A DNA stretch of 64,000 nucleotides from Sphingomonas echinoides (GCF_029623395.1 NZ_JAPYKK010000013.1:44463-108462); one strand, 5' to 3'; positions 15,690 to 25,361 are shown, numbered from the stretch's first letter. Numbers and translations: made by a program. The notes: generated by a model not told the origin, from the sequence alone.

Positions 15690-17312
15690 ATGACCTTGGA
15701 CGGATTGCGAAACTTCATCGCCCAGCTCGGCACGCGCCGCTTGATGATGATGGGCGGCGTTGCGCTCGCGTTGCTTGGCGTGTTGGCGGCGGTCGCGCTG
15801 CGGGGCGGCTCGAGCGAGATGGGGTTTCTCTATACAGACCTTGATCCGGCCGTCGCGCAGTCGATCACCGCCAAGCTGACCGCGCAAAACATCCCGTTTC
15901 AATTGTCCGCCGATGGCAGCTCGATCATGGCGCCAAAGGATAAGCTCCCCGAACTGCGGATGGCGATGGCCGCCGACAAATTGAGCGGCAAAGTCGGTTA
16001 TGACGTGCTGGACGCGGAACAGCCCTTCGGCGTGTCGTCTTCGCGCGCACGCATGAATGAGACGCGCGCGATCGAGGGCGAGCTCGAGAAGTCGCTCGAA
16101 AGCCTCGATAGCGTGGCCCGTGCGCGCGTGCACATCGTGATGCCCGAACGCGCCATGTTCGCTGCGGAATCGCGCAAGGCGACCGCCGCCGTCACCTTGA
16201 AGACGCGCGGTAAGCTCCCGGCGGCCGCCGTCCAGGCGATCCGTTATCTCGTGTCTTCCTCGGTTCCCGAACTATCGCCCGAACAGGTGTCGATCGTCGA
16301 TCAGTCCGGTGCCCTACTCGCCCGTGCAGGCGAAGCCGACGAAGCGGGGGCGTCGCAGGCGGACGATCGCGAAAGCGGTATCGAAGGCCGCCTGCGCTCC
16401 CAGATCGAGGCGATGCTCGAGCCGATCGTCGGCGCCGGCAAGGTCCGTGCAGAGGTTTCCGCTCAGGTCGGGCGGGACCAGACGCGCGAGGAAACCAGCG
16501 TGTTCGATCCCGACAAGCAAGTGATCGGCCATCAGATCACGGTGGAAAGCGGCGACCAGAGCAACGAAAATGGCGCTAGCGCGTCAGGGGCCTCGGTTGC
16601 GACGCAGTTGCCGGAGAACCAGGGCACGCCCGCCGTTCCCGGAGCAACGGGCGACAGCCGCAAGTCGGCCCGCAACGAAACGTCCGAGGACACGACCTAC
16701 GAGAACAGCCAGACCCATACCGTGACCGTGCGATCGCCCGGCAAGTTGAGCCGCCTGACCGTCGCGGTGATGGTCGATGGCGGTCGCAAGGGCCTGCCCG
16801 CCCCACAGATCGAACGGCTTACCCGGCTGGTCCAGAATGCGGTCGGGTTCGATGCCACGCGCGGCGACAGTGTGGTCGTAGAGAACATGACCTTTGCCGC
16901 CGTCGACACGCTTGCCGACACCAAGCCAGGCTGGTTCTCCTGGGCATCGAGCGACCAGTTGTTCGGGCTGCTCAAGCTGTTGGTGATCGGAGCGGTCGGC
17001 CTGATCGCGCTAAAGATGCTCCGCCCCAAGATCACCGCCGCGCAGCAGGCAGAGGAAGTGCGGTTGCTCGCCGCACAGGCGTCCGAGACCCAAGCGCTGG
17101 CCACACGCGCCGCCAATGGCGAGCCCGACGCCATGCTCCAGATCGAAGCGATGCGCGACGCCGGCGAGGATACCGCTTTGCTCGATCAGGAGATCGCGCT
17201 CGCGCAAGTCGACGGCCGCATCAAGTCGTCGTCGCTCAAGAAGATCGGCGACGCCATCTCCGGCAGCCCTGCTGAAGCGGCGTCGGTGATCCGCCAATGG
17301 ATGAACACGTGA
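15690..17312 (+). CDS. fliF: FliF MS-ring protein
   Basis: FliF forms the MS ring in the inner membrane and nucleates the motor. The 540-residue protein has an N-terminal transmembrane helix (MMMGGVALALLGVLAAVAL), the ring-building motifs (FLYTDLDPAVAQSITAKL, RVHIVMPERAMFAAESRKATAAVTL, GKLPAAAVQAIRYLVSSSVPEL), a second helix near 430 (LLKLLVIGAVGLIALKML) and a C-terminal FliG-binding tail. A small hairpin (CCCCG-9 nt-CGGGG, 15671-15689) ends right at the ATG and could hide the ribosome binding site. Confidence 0.96.
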   Translation: MTLDGLRNFIAQLGTRRLMMMGGVALALLGVLAAVALRGGSSEMGFLYTDLDPAVAQSITAKLTAQNIPFQLSADGSSIMAPKDKLPELRMAMAADKLSGKVGYDVLDAEQPFGVSSSRARMNETRAIEGELEKSLESLDSVARARVHIVMPERAMFAAESRKATAAVTLKTRGKLPAAAVQAIRYLVSSSVPELSPEQVSIVDQSGALLARAGEADEAGASQADDRESGIEGRLRSQIEAMLEPIVGAGKVRAEVSAQVGRDQTREETSVFDPDKQVIGHQITVESGDQSNENGASASGASVATQLPENQGTPAVPGATGDSRKSARNETSEDTTYENSQTHTVTVRSPGKLSRLTVAVMVDGGRKGLPAPQIERLTRLVQNAVGFDATRGDSVVVENMTFAAVDTLADTKPGWFSWASSDQLFGLLKLLVIGAVGLIALKMLRPKITAAQQAEEVRLLAAQASETQALATRAANGEPDAMLQIEAMRDAGEDTALLDQEIALAQVDGRIKSSSLKKIGDAISGSPAEAASVIRQWMNT

Positions 17313-17683
17313 TGGAGAGCTTCGAAACCATGGATACCGAACAGCACGACATCGTCACCGCGACCGAAGTCATGCCCGGCGAATTCCCGCCCCTGGAGGA
17401 CTTTGGCAGCCCTGATAGCACCGCCAAGGCGGATGAGGGGCCAGCGAGCCTGGAGGCCGTCTATGACGTACCGGTAAAGGTACAAGCAGTCCTCGGACGC
17501 GCGCGGATCGCGATCGGCGAATTGATGCAGCTGAAGGCGGGAGCGGTCATCGAGCTCGACCGACGCGTCGGGGAGCCGGTCGACATCTTCGTCAACAACC
17601 GCCTGATCGCGCGCGGTGAGGTGGTCATGATCGAAAATTCGCTCGGCGTGACGCTGACCGAAATCGTTCGTCAGGAGCGCTGA
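17312..17683 (+). CDS. fliN: FliN flagellar switch protein, long form
   Basis: The 123-residue product has an acidic N-terminal extension of about 45 residues and a C-terminal SpoA domain (DVPVKVQAVLGRARIAIGELMQLKAGAVIELD, VDIFVNNRLIARGEVVMIENSLGVTLTEIV). This is the usual FliN architecture and position (fliF-fliN-flbD). ATG at 17312 overlaps the fliF stop (TGATG); an alternative ATG at 17297 would overlap by 16 nt. A shorter SpoA protein is encoded at 4990-5226. Confidence 0.92.
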   Translation: MESFETMDTEQHDIVTATEVMPGEFPPLEDFGSPDSTAKADEGPASLEAVYDVPVKVQAVLGRARIAIGELMQLKAGAVIELDRRVGEPVDIFVNNRLIARGEVVMIENSLGVTLTEIVRQER

Positions 17684-17687
17684 ACCG

Positions 17688-19013
17688 ATGCACGCCACCG
17701 GCCCGATTCACTTGCTGCTCGTCGGTGCCCCCGGAAGCGAATTTAGCCTTGCCGCCGCGATGGCGCGCGACGCAGGCGCGCATGTCGCGCTGGCCGACTG
17801 CGCGAAGACCGCCTTGCTGATGCTGCGCGACGACGGTGGGGATATCGTGATGATCGATATCGCCGAAGACGTCGGGAGCTTCATTGCGCAACTCCGCTCG
17901 GAACGGATCGCCGTCCCCGTGCTGGCTTGCGGGATCGATGCGCCCGCGGACCGGGCCGTCGCTGCGATCCGCGCCGGCGCGCGCGACTATGTCCCGCTCC
18001 CGCCGCAGGCCGACTTGATTGCCGCGGCCATCCTGTCGGTCGCGCAGCACGGCACCCGCATGGTGGGCGACGACCCGGCGCTGGGCCGTGCCCTCGCGCT
18101 CGGCTTGGCGATGGCCCATTCGAATGCCCCGCTCCTCATCGTCGGCGAAGCGGGCTGCGGGAAGGAAATCTTCGCACGCGCGATGCACGACGCGTCCGGG
18201 AGACGCGGGCGCTTCGTTGCGATCGACTGTGCGAGCACCAGCACCGACATTCTCGAATCGGAACTGTTCGGTCACGAGGTCGGGGCGTTTCCCGGTGCGA
18301 TCGCGCGGCGGCGGGGACGGCTTGAGGAAGCCTATGACGGCACGGTGTTCCTGCGCGACGTGGAAGCCTTGTCGCCCGCTATCCAGGCACGGATGCTTAC
18401 GGCGTTGCAGGGGCAGCATGTCCATCATCCGATTGTCGAGCCGTCCGGGCTCCGCGCTCGGATCATGGCGAGTACGGCCGCCGATCTCGACATGCGCGTT
18501 GCCAAGGGCCTGTTCCAGGGCAATTTGCTCGCGCGCCTTGGCCTCGTGCGGATCGCGGTGCCGCCGCTGCGCGCGCGGCCGGGTGACATCGTCCCGATGG
18601 CGCAATATTTCGCTGATCGCTTTGCGCTCGCCAACGATGTTCCCGCACGCCCTTTCGGCAAGGAGGCGATCGGCCTGCTTCAGAAGCACGACTGGCCCGG
18701 CAATGTCCGCGAGCTGGAAGATACCGTTCATCGTGCGGTGCTGCTCAATCGCGATCCCAGCATTGCCGCCAGCGCGATCGTGACGATCGACGGCGCCAGC
18801 CTTGGCGCTGCCCCCGCGACGGTGATCGACCGCAACGGCTTCGTCGGCTGTACGGTCGAGGACATGGAACGCGACCTGATCCTCCATACGCTGCACCATT
18901 GCCGCGGCAACCGGACCTCGGCGTCGACGATCCTCGGCATTTCGGTGCGGACGATGCGCAACAAGCTGAAGACCTTCATCGAGGCGGGGATTCCCGTCTC
19001 ACCCGCGCTGTGA
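17688..19013 (+). CDS. flbD: FlbD-family sigma-54 activator homologue with degenerate AAA+ motifs
   Basis: The 441-residue protein has a receiver-like N-domain (1-120), an AAA+ domain (about 125-345) and a Fis-type helix-turn-helix (NRTSASTILGISVRTMRNKLK, near 405-430). Position between fliN and flhA matches FlbD, the Caulobacter activator of late flagellar genes. Walker A is present (GEAGCGKE, 153-160) and so is GNVREL (338-343), but the sigma-54 loop reads GAFPGA (199-204) instead of GAFTGA, the Walker B aspartate-glutamate pair is replaced by R223-D224 (GTVFLRDVEAL), and the first arginine finger is lost (FQGNLLARL, 276-284). Loss of ATP hydrolysis and of sigma-54 contact is likely. It may still bind DNA. 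Confidence 0.85.
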   Translation: MHATGPIHLLLVGAPGSEFSLAAAMARDAGAHVALADCAKTALLMLRDDGGDIVMIDIAEDVGSFIAQLRSERIAVPVLACGIDAPADRAVAAIRAGARDYVPLPPQADLIAAAILSVAQHGTRMVGDDPALGRALALGLAMAHSNAPLLIVGEAGCGKEIFARAMHDASGRRGRFVAIDCASTSTDILESELFGHEVGAFPGAIARRRGRLEEAYDGTVFLRDVEALSPAIQARMLTALQGQHVHHPIVEPSGLRARIMASTAADLDMRVAKGLFQGNLLARLGLVRIAVPPLRARPGDIVPMAQYFADRFALANDVPARPFGKEAIGLLQKHDWPGNVRELEDTVHRAVLLNRDPSIAASAIVTIDGASLGAAPATVIDRNGFVGCTVEDMERDLILHTLHHCRGNRTSASTILGISVRTMRNKLKTFIEAGIPVSPAL

Positions 19014-19023
19014 ACCGCCGGAC

Positions 19024-21105
19024 ATGACCGCAACCCTCAACACCTTGATCCGCCGCTTCGGGATCAACCGCGATCTCGCGCTGGCGGGCAGCGTCATCGC
19101 GATCATCGCGATGCTGATCCTGCCGCTGCCGCCCTTGTTGCTCGACATGGGACTGGCGCTGTCGATCACCTTGTCGGTGATGATCCTGATGACCGCGCTG
19201 TTCATCGAAAAGCCGCTGGAACTGTCCGCCTTCCCCACGATCCTGCTGATCGCGACGATGCTCCGGCTGGGGCTCAACCTTGCCTCGACCCGGCTCATCC
19301 TGGCGCATGGCCATGAGGGGAGTCATGCCGCGGGCGGCGTGATCGGCGCGTTCGGCGAATTCCTGATGGGCGGCGAGCCCGTGATCGGTCTTACCATCTT
19401 CGCGATCCTGGTGGTGATCAACTTCGTGGTCATCACCAAGGGGTCGGGCCGCATCGCGGAAGTTGCCGCGCGCTTCAGCCTGGACGCGATGCCCGGCAAG
19501 CAGATGGCGATCGACGCCGATCTGTCGGCAGGCATGATCACCGAAGTCGAGGCACGCGCGCGCCGGACCGAAATCGAGGCGGAAAGCGGTTTCTACGGCG
19601 CGATGGACGGCGCCTCCAAATTCGTGAAAGGCGATGCCGTCGCCGGATTGATGATCACCGCGATCAACATCGTGGTCGGGCTGATCATCGGCGTGGTCAT
19701 CCACGGCGTCCCGATCGGCGAGGCGTTCCATACCTATACGATCCTGACCGTGGGCGACGGGCTGGTCAGCCAGATCCCGGCACTGATCGTCTCGACCGCG
19801 GCCGGCCTGCTCGTCTCCAAGGGCGGCGTCACCGGCAAGACCGGCACCGCGCTTGGCGTCCAGCTCGGCCGTTATCCAAAAGCGTTCGGCATGGCGGCGG
19901 TGCTGATGGGTGGCCTCGCGATCATGCCGGGACTGCCGTTCGTGCCGTTCGCTGCCTTTGCGGGGCTGTGCGGGTGGCTCGCCTGGAAAATGACCAAGCG
20001 TGCCGAGGCCGAAGCGACCGCCGAACGGATCGCCGAGGCTACAGCCGATGTGGCCGCGCAACATGTCGACGAACCCGTCTCGCGCACGCTGGCAATCGAC
20101 GCGGTCCGGCTAGAAATCGGCTATGCGTTGTTGCCGCTGATCAACGATTCAAACGCCGAACCCCGGCTCGATGATCAAGTCCGCGCGCTGCGGCGGCAGA
20201 TGGCGCTCGATTTCGGCTTCGTGCTGCCGTCGGTGCGGATCATCGACAACATGGCGCTCCGAGCCAACGAATATATCGTCTACATCAAGGAAACCGAAGC
20301 GGCGCGCGGCGAGATCAGGCTCGACAAACTGCTCGTAATCAACGCCGGTGGCGGCAATCTGGGCATCGTTGGCGAGGAAACGCGCGAACCCGTCTTCAAC
20401 TTGCCCGCCTTGTGGATCGACCGCGCGCTTCGGGACGAGGCGGGCGTTCGCGGGCTGACGGTCGTGGATTGTGGCACGATCATCACAACGCACCTCACCG
20501 AACTGGTGAAGGACAATATCGCCGATTTGTTGTCGTTCACCGAAACGCACAAGCTGATCACCGAAATCCACAAGGATTCGGAAAAGCTGGTCGCCGAGAT
20601 CGTACCCGCCAAGATCTCGATTTCAGGCGTCCAGCGGATCCTGCAGAACCTGCTGTCCGAGGGGATTTCGATCCGCGATATTCCGACGATCATGGAAGGC
20701 ATCGCGGAAGCCGCACCGCTCAGCCATAATCTTACGCAGATGACCGAACATGTGCGCGGTCGGCTCGCCCGGCAGATCTCGGCGCAGCAGACGCGCGAGG
20801 GATCGATCCCGATCATCACCCTCTCGGCGCATTGGGACACGGAATTCGCCGACAGCATCATCGGTCAGGGTGACGACCGCCATCTCGCGATGGCGCCGTC
20901 GAGCTTGCAGGCGTTCATCGCCTCGGTCCGCGAAACGTACGATCGATTGGCGGCCGGCGGTGAAATCCCCTGCATGTTGACCAACCCCGCGATCCGCCCG
21001 TTCGTACGCTCGATCATCGAGCGCGTCCGGCCAGCGACCGTCGTGCTGTCGCAGAACGAAATCCACGCCCGCGCGCGCATTCGTGCACTCGGCACGATCG
21101 GCTGA
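19024..21105 (+). CDS. flhA: FlhA flagellar export gate protein
   Basis: FlhA forms the nonameric ring of the export gate and binds chaperone-substrate complexes. It is 693 residues, with eight membrane helices in the first half (from LALAGSVIAIIAMLILPLPPLLLDMGLALSITLSVMILM), the cytoplasmic FHIPEP-type loop (KGSGRIAEVAARFSLDAMPGKQMAIDADLSAG), and a soluble C-domain (EIRLDKLLVINAGGG, DIPTIMEGIAEAAPL). The gene follows flbD after 10 bp. Confidence 0.97.
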   Translation: MTATLNTLIRRFGINRDLALAGSVIAIIAMLILPLPPLLLDMGLALSITLSVMILMTALFIEKPLELSAFPTILLIATMLRLGLNLASTRLILAHGHEGSHAAGGVIGAFGEFLMGGEPVIGLTIFAILVVINFVVITKGSGRIAEVAARFSLDAMPGKQMAIDADLSAGMITEVEARARRTEIEAESGFYGAMDGASKFVKGDAVAGLMITAINIVVGLIIGVVIHGVPIGEAFHTYTILTVGDGLVSQIPALIVSTAAGLLVSKGGVTGKTGTALGVQLGRYPKAFGMAAVLMGGLAIMPGLPFVPFAAFAGLCGWLAWKMTKRAEAEATAERIAEATADVAAQHVDEPVSRTLAIDAVRLEIGYALLPLINDSNAEPRLDDQVRALRRQMALDFGFVLPSVRIIDNMALRANEYIVYIKETEAARGEIRLDKLLVINAGGGNLGIVGEETREPVFNLPALWIDRALRDEAGVRGLTVVDCGTIITTHLTELVKDNIADLLSFTETHKLITEIHKDSEKLVAEIVPAKISISGVQRILQNLLSEGISIRDIPTIMEGIAEAAPLSHNLTQMTEHVRGRLARQISAQQTREGSIPIITLSAHWDTEFADSIIGQGDDRHLAMAPSSLQAFIASVRETYDRLAAGGEIPCMLTNPAIRPFVRSIIERVRPATVVLSQNEIHARARIRALGTIG

Positions 21106-21128
21106 AACCAGCTCTCGGCAGTATATTA

Positions 21129-21136
21129 TCCTATAA
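21129..21136 (+). promoter_or_regulatory. TCCTATAA box upstream of fliK
   Basis: TATTATCCTATAAGG lies 39 bp before fliK and 24 bp after the flhA stop. It implies a separate transcript for fliK-flgD. Confidence 0.45.
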
Positions 21137-21174
21137 GGAAATAGGCGGCGTGACGTTCCGCGGAAAGGATCCGG

Positions 21175-22890
21175 ATGAACTTCGCCACGGCAGGATTACA
21201 AAAAAGCTGGCCACAAGGGCCGTCACGGGATCCTGCACCCTCGACTGTGACGTCGGACGGTTTCGCCAGCGCGATCGGTGAGGGGATGGCTTCGGGGACG
21301 CCCAGCGATGGCGCAATACGACCAGGCCCCCGCACGGCGACTGCCACGCAGGTTGCCGCGGCGAACACGGTCGTCGCCAGCACGCTTCCAGACGTTGCTT
21401 TGGACATTGCGTCTGGACAGTCTCCCGCAGCGACGCCAATCGTTCCGCCAGCCGAGACTCTCGCGGTGCGCGCTGCGCTGCTTTCGTCCGCAGCGCCCGC
21501 TCTGCCCAACATGCTGGCAGCCCAGACCGTCACCATTGCGGTCCAGCACGCCACGACGATCCCTGCCCCGATCGCGGCAAGCGTTGCGGTGTCTGTACCG
21601 CCCGCAGCCGACAGTGCGGTTGCCCCGCGGCTAGGGTCGGACTTCGGTCCCAGCGCGCCTCCCGAACCATTAGCCGAAGCCGCACCGCCCGTAACCACCC
21701 TCCCACGGGCTGCTGCAGATCAGGCGAAGGCAAATACGGACACGCAGAGCACCGGTATTGTCAGCACGGGATCCACACCCAGAACGCCGGCTGGAACTCC
21801 GCTTGCGGTGAGTCCGGACGTGCCCGCTGGCATGGAGCGCGGTGCAGGCGTTCGGGCGGCGACGACCGACACGCCCCTGGAGCCCGCATCGCCCGACGTC
21901 ACCGAGGAAAAGCATCCGTCGCACACCATTGCGGTCAAGCCAGCCACGACCGATCCGACTGGTGGCACGTTTCCCATGATTCCGACGGCGCCGTCTCTGC
22001 CATCCGACCGGGCTTCACTTGCCACAGGGTCCGAGCAACTGGCCACGTCGGCTCGTGTAAGCCGAGACCGACCATCACCGCGCGTCCCCGACGCAGCGAA
22101 GCCCTCGATGCCGACGGTGACGACCACCACCGACACGGCGGTGCCGATACCGGTGCCCATGCTGTCAGTTCCCCTGGCGGTGCCGGTTCCGCCGCCGGCA
22201 ACGGCGCTCGCCGGGTCCCGCATCGCGGACACGAGCGTATCGACACGGGACGCAGCGACACTCTCCTCGGCGGCCGATGCTGATCCGACAGGGTCCGCGA
22301 CCACGGCATCGTTTACCGTGCTGCTTCCCGAAGCGGATGTTGGTGCGAGTCCAGCAGCGACGATCGTCGGCAATGGGACAAATGAGCCGATGCGCCCGGT
22401 CATCGTTCCACCGATCGCGACGCTCATATCCTCGGGCGCGCCGGCCCATGTCCCGACGATTTCGGCTCAGCCCGGGCACATCGGGCAGGACCTTGGGGTG
22501 GAGATCGCCCGGCGCATCTCGGTCGGCGGCGCCGAACTCGTCGTTCGCCTCGATCCGGCCAAGCTTGGCCGGATCGAAGTACGCATGTCCTTCGACGATC
22601 GCGGCGGCCTGCGGACGGTAATCGCCGCCGACAGTCCTGTTGCGCTCGACATGTTGCGCCGGGACAGCGCGGATCTCAGCCGTTCGCTGAGCGATGCCGG
22701 TTTCCGAAGCGATGGCCAGAGCCTCCGCTTCGATGGCGGCGGGGACCGCGGAAGCGGACAGTCCCGGTCTCCGTGGCAAATCGGACCCTCGAAACCGGAT
22801 GAGCCCGACGGCTTCGGCACGACTGCCACATTCGAACAAACCCCCTACCGATCGCTGCGCACCAGTGGTCGCTACGACGTTATCGCATAG
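21175..22890 (+). CDS. fliK: FliK hook-length control protein
   Basis: FliK measures hook length and triggers the FlhB switch. The 571-residue protein has a long Ala/Pro/Thr/Val-rich N-terminal part without fixed motifs, as usual for the molecular ruler. Its conserved C-domain (about 430-535: GQDLGVEIARRISVGGAELVVRLDPAKLGRIEVRMSFDDRGGLRTVI, then DSADLSRSLSDAGFRSDGQSL) is the FlhB-interacting part. It is followed by flgD, the hook cap. Confidence 0.9.
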   Translation: MNFATAGLQKSWPQGPSRDPAPSTVTSDGFASAIGEGMASGTPSDGAIRPGPRTATATQVAAANTVVASTLPDVALDIASGQSPAATPIVPPAETLAVRAALLSSAAPALPNMLAAQTVTIAVQHATTIPAPIAASVAVSVPPAADSAVAPRLGSDFGPSAPPEPLAEAAPPVTTLPRAAADQAKANTDTQSTGIVSTGSTPRTPAGTPLAVSPDVPAGMERGAGVRAATTDTPLEPASPDVTEEKHPSHTIAVKPATTDPTGGTFPMIPTAPSLPSDRASLATGSEQLATSARVSRDRPSPRVPDAAKPSMPTVTTTTDTAVPIPVPMLSVPLAVPVPPPATALAGSRIADTSVSTRDAATLSSAADADPTGSATTASFTVLLPEADVGASPAATIVGNGTNEPMRPVIVPPIATLISSGAPAHVPTISAQPGHIGQDLGVEIARRISVGGAELVVRLDPAKLGRIEVRMSFDDRGGLRTVIAADSPVALDMLRRDSADLSRSLSDAGFRSDGQSLRFDGGGDRGSGQSRSPWQIGPSKPDEPDGFGTTATFEQTPYRSLRTSGRYDVIA

Positions 22891-22902
22891 GAGCCGCGCA
22901 CA

Positions 22903-23574
22903 ATGTCTGTCGTTACCCCATCCACAAGCCCCACCTCGCAGACCCTGGCTACAGCGAATCCTCCCGCAACCAAGGGAATCGGCAGCGATTTCAGCATGTT
23001 TTTGAAGCTGCTCACGACGCAAATGCAGAATCAGGACCCGCTGAGTCCGATGGACAGCGCACAATACACCCAGCAGCTGGTGCAATATTCGCAAGTCGAG
23101 CAGACCGTGCAGCAGAGCGGTACGTTGAAGGACATCCTCGCCAGTCTATCGACCCAAAGCATGGCACAGGCATCGGGGTTCATTGGTCGCGAAGCGGAGT
23201 TCAATTCCGCCGTCTCGGGCTTGGGTGCCAAACCCGCGAGCTGGACCTATTCCGGGACCGGCGCGATGACATCGGGTACGATGTCGATCACGAACGCCGC
23301 GGGTAAGGTTGTCGACACGCGTACGGTCGAACTTTCAGGCAACAGTGGCAGTTATGGTTGGGACGGCACGCTCGCTGACGGCGGAAAGGCAGCAGCGGGT
23401 GCCTACACCTTGTCGCTGACGGCCCTGAACGCCGCTGGCGTTGCAGTCCCGGTCACGATCCACAGTGTCGGCACGGTTAGCGATGTCAACGCGCTAAACG
23501 GATCTGTATCACTCGGTGTCAACGGCGTGCCCATGCCGATGTCTGCGCTCGTCCGGCTCGCCGCGACGCCGTGA
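22903..23574 (+). CDS. flgD: FlgD hook cap protein
   Basis: FlgD caps the growing hook. The 223-residue product has the N-terminal signature DFSMFLKLLTTQMQNQDPLSPMDSAQYTQQLVQYSQVEQTVQ and a C-terminal FlgD Ig-like/Tudor-like part (GNSGSYGWDGTLADGGKAAAGAYTLSLTALN). It starts 12 bp after fliK. The 3' end converges on the hybrid kinase gene, with about 90 bp between them and no obvious terminator. Confidence 0.95.
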   Translation: MSVVTPSTSPTSQTLATANPPATKGIGSDFSMFLKLLTTQMQNQDPLSPMDSAQYTQQLVQYSQVEQTVQQSGTLKDILASLSTQSMAQASGFIGREAEFNSAVSGLGAKPASWTYSGTGAMTSGTMSITNAAGKVVDTRTVELSGNSGSYGWDGTLADGGKAAAGAYTLSLTALNAAGVAVPVTIHSVGTVSDVNALNGSVSLGVNGVPMPMSALVRLAATP

Positions 23575-23665
23575 ACGGAACGCGGATTGCCGCGCAAGAT
23601 AAGGTCGAGCACTGCCGAGCCGTCGCAACGTCGTCGGGATCACAGGCACCGACGGATGCTGACCG

Positions 23666-25279
23666 CTACGGCAACGCTGGCGGCGTGCCGGTGCTTGTAT
23701 CTCCGTCCCTCCGCGCATGATCCAAGAACTCATGAATGAACAGCACGAGCTGCGCGGCGGTGTAAGGTTTTTGAATGAAGGCGAACGCGGTAGAGCCTTC
23801 TTCTACAAGAGCATCGCTATACCCGCTTGTCAGCGCGACGCGCGTGTCGGGGTAGAGGCGCTGCACTTCGGCACCAAGTTCCAATCCGGTCATTCCTGGC
23901 AAGACGATGTCCGAGAAAACGAAGTCGTACGGCAATCGTGTCGTGCGCAATTCCTCGAGCGCGGCGTGGCCGTCTCCGACAAGGACGGCGGCGCACCCCA
24001 TTTCGCCAATAACTTCGATGGTGAGCTTTCCAACCGCCGCATTGTCCTCGACCACGAGAACCCGTTCGGTGTTGCGATATGCCTCTGGCTCGGAGACGTG
24101 TGGCACCGGTGCCTCCAGCGGTTCATGCGTCAGCGGCAGCCAGAGACGGATCGCCGTACCCGTTCCGATCGTACTTTCGACCGTGACGTCACCACCCGAC
24201 TGGCTGATGAAACCGAAGACCTGCGAAAGCCCGAGCCCGGTTCCGAAGACACCGGACTTCGTCGTGAAGAACGGTTCGAAAATCAACGGGATGTCGCCGG
24301 GCGGGATCCCACTGCCGGTATCTTCCACCGTAATCGTTATATGACCGCCTCCCCCGACGTTCCCCCGCTCTTCCATCGGATGTGGAACGTGTTTCACCGA
24401 TATTCGAACCTCCCCCCGGCCGGTGATAGCATCCCGGGCATTCACGATCAGGTTGATGATGGCAGTATCCAGCTGGCCTGGATCGACCAACACAGGACAA
24501 GACACGACGGGTACGGAAAGCGTGATCGCGATGTTGGGGCCTACCAGCGATTGGCTCATGTCCATCAACGCTTCGACGGTGACCCGGCAATCCAAGGCCA
24601 CTGGCTTCAAGGCCTGCCGACGCGCGAAGGCGAGGAGTTGAGCGGTCAAGCTGCTCGCGCGCTTCGCCGCGTCTGCAATGGCGGCGCAATAGACGGCCTG
24701 CGGGCTTTCGTTGCCGACGTGTCGCTGCAGCAAGTCGACATTGCCACGGATCACTGTCAGAAGATTGTTGAAGTCATGCGCGACACCGCCGGTCAGGCGA
24801 CCGACCGCGTCCATCCGCTGCGCCTGCGCAACGGCCTCGCGTGCGCTGGCGATCGCGGTTTGCGCCGCCAGCCGCTCGGTCAGATCGCGCGTAACTTTGG
24901 CGTAGCCCAATATGGCACCCGCTTCGTCGATGATCGGGTCCAGCAAGACATCGGCCCAGAACCGCTCGCCCCCCTTGCGAAGCCGCCATGCTTCGATCTT
25001 GTAGGCCCCTGTCTCTCTCGCCAGACGCAACGCCCGTAACGGCTCACCCTGATCACGTTCTTCTGCGGTGTAAAAACAGGAAAAATGCTGCCCGATGATT
25101 TCGTCGGCGCCATAGCCTTTCATCCGTTCGGCACCACGGTTCCAGGTCGCGATGATGCCATCCGGATCGATCATGTAGATTGCATAATCTTCGATGGCAT
25201 CCACGAGTAAGACGAAGCGTCGATCTCCGCTAATATGGGAAAGCCGATCTTTCGTAGTGACGGTACTTGCCATTTTCAT
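23666..25279 (-). CDS. Hybrid sensor histidine kinase (PAS-HisKA-HATPase-REC)
   Basis: The 537-residue protein has no membrane helix. Domains in order are PAS (about 25-135: AIYMIDPDGIIATWNRGAERMKGY), the dimerisation/phospho-acceptor helix with H168 in GGVAHDFNNLL, a HATPase domain (LIVNARDAI, VEDTGSGIPP, GTGLGLSQVFGF) and a C-terminal receiver (VLVVEDNAAV, FVFSDIVLPGMTG, IQKPY). It should sense a cytoplasmic signal and pass phosphate within itself or to another regulator. An alternative start 6 bp downstream (25273) has better spacing to GAGGG. It is the first gene of a regulatory island inside the flagellar locus; its output target is unknown. Confidence 0.85.
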   Translation of the reverse strand: MKMASTVTTKDRLSHISGDRRFVLLVDAIEDYAIYMIDPDGIIATWNRGAERMKGYGADEIIGQHFSCFYTAEERDQGEPLRALRLARETGAYKIEAWRLRKGGERFWADVLLDPIIDEAGAILGYAKVTRDLTERLAAQTAIASAREAVAQAQRMDAVGRLTGGVAHDFNNLLTVIRGNVDLLQRHVGNESPQAVYCAAIADAAKRASSLTAQLLAFARRQALKPVALDCRVTVEALMDMSQSLVGPNIAITLSVPVVSCPVLVDPGQLDTAIINLIVNARDAITGRGEVRISVKHVPHPMEERGNVGGGGHITITVEDTGSGIPPGDIPLIFEPFFTTKSGVFGTGLGLSQVFGFISQSGGDVTVESTIGTGTAIRLWLPLTHEPLEAPVPHVSEPEAYRNTERVLVVEDNAAVGKLTIEVIGEMGCAAVLVGDGHAALEELRTTRLPYDFVFSDIVLPGMTGLELGAEVQRLYPDTRVALTSGYSDALVEEGSTAFAFIQKPYTAAQLVLFIHEFLDHARRDGDTSTGTPPALP

Positions 25280-25353
25280 GTGCCCTCGCGGTCAGCAGCC
25301 GCCTACCGAATCGGCAACCTGCCAGATGCAGCACAGTCGAAGAAAAAAACCTA

Positions 25354-25361
25354 TCCTATAT
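25354..25361 (+). promoter_or_regulatory. TCCTATAT box in the gap before the hybrid kinase
   Basis: CCTATCCTATATT lies in an AT-rich patch in the 235-bp gap between the kinase and GGDEF-EAL genes. It points rightward, away from the kinase start at 25279, so it either acts on the reverse strand through its near-symmetry or drives an unannotated rightward transcript. Apart from this box and a doubtful 31-codon frame at 25425-25520, nothing else is evident in the gap. Confidence 0.3.
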
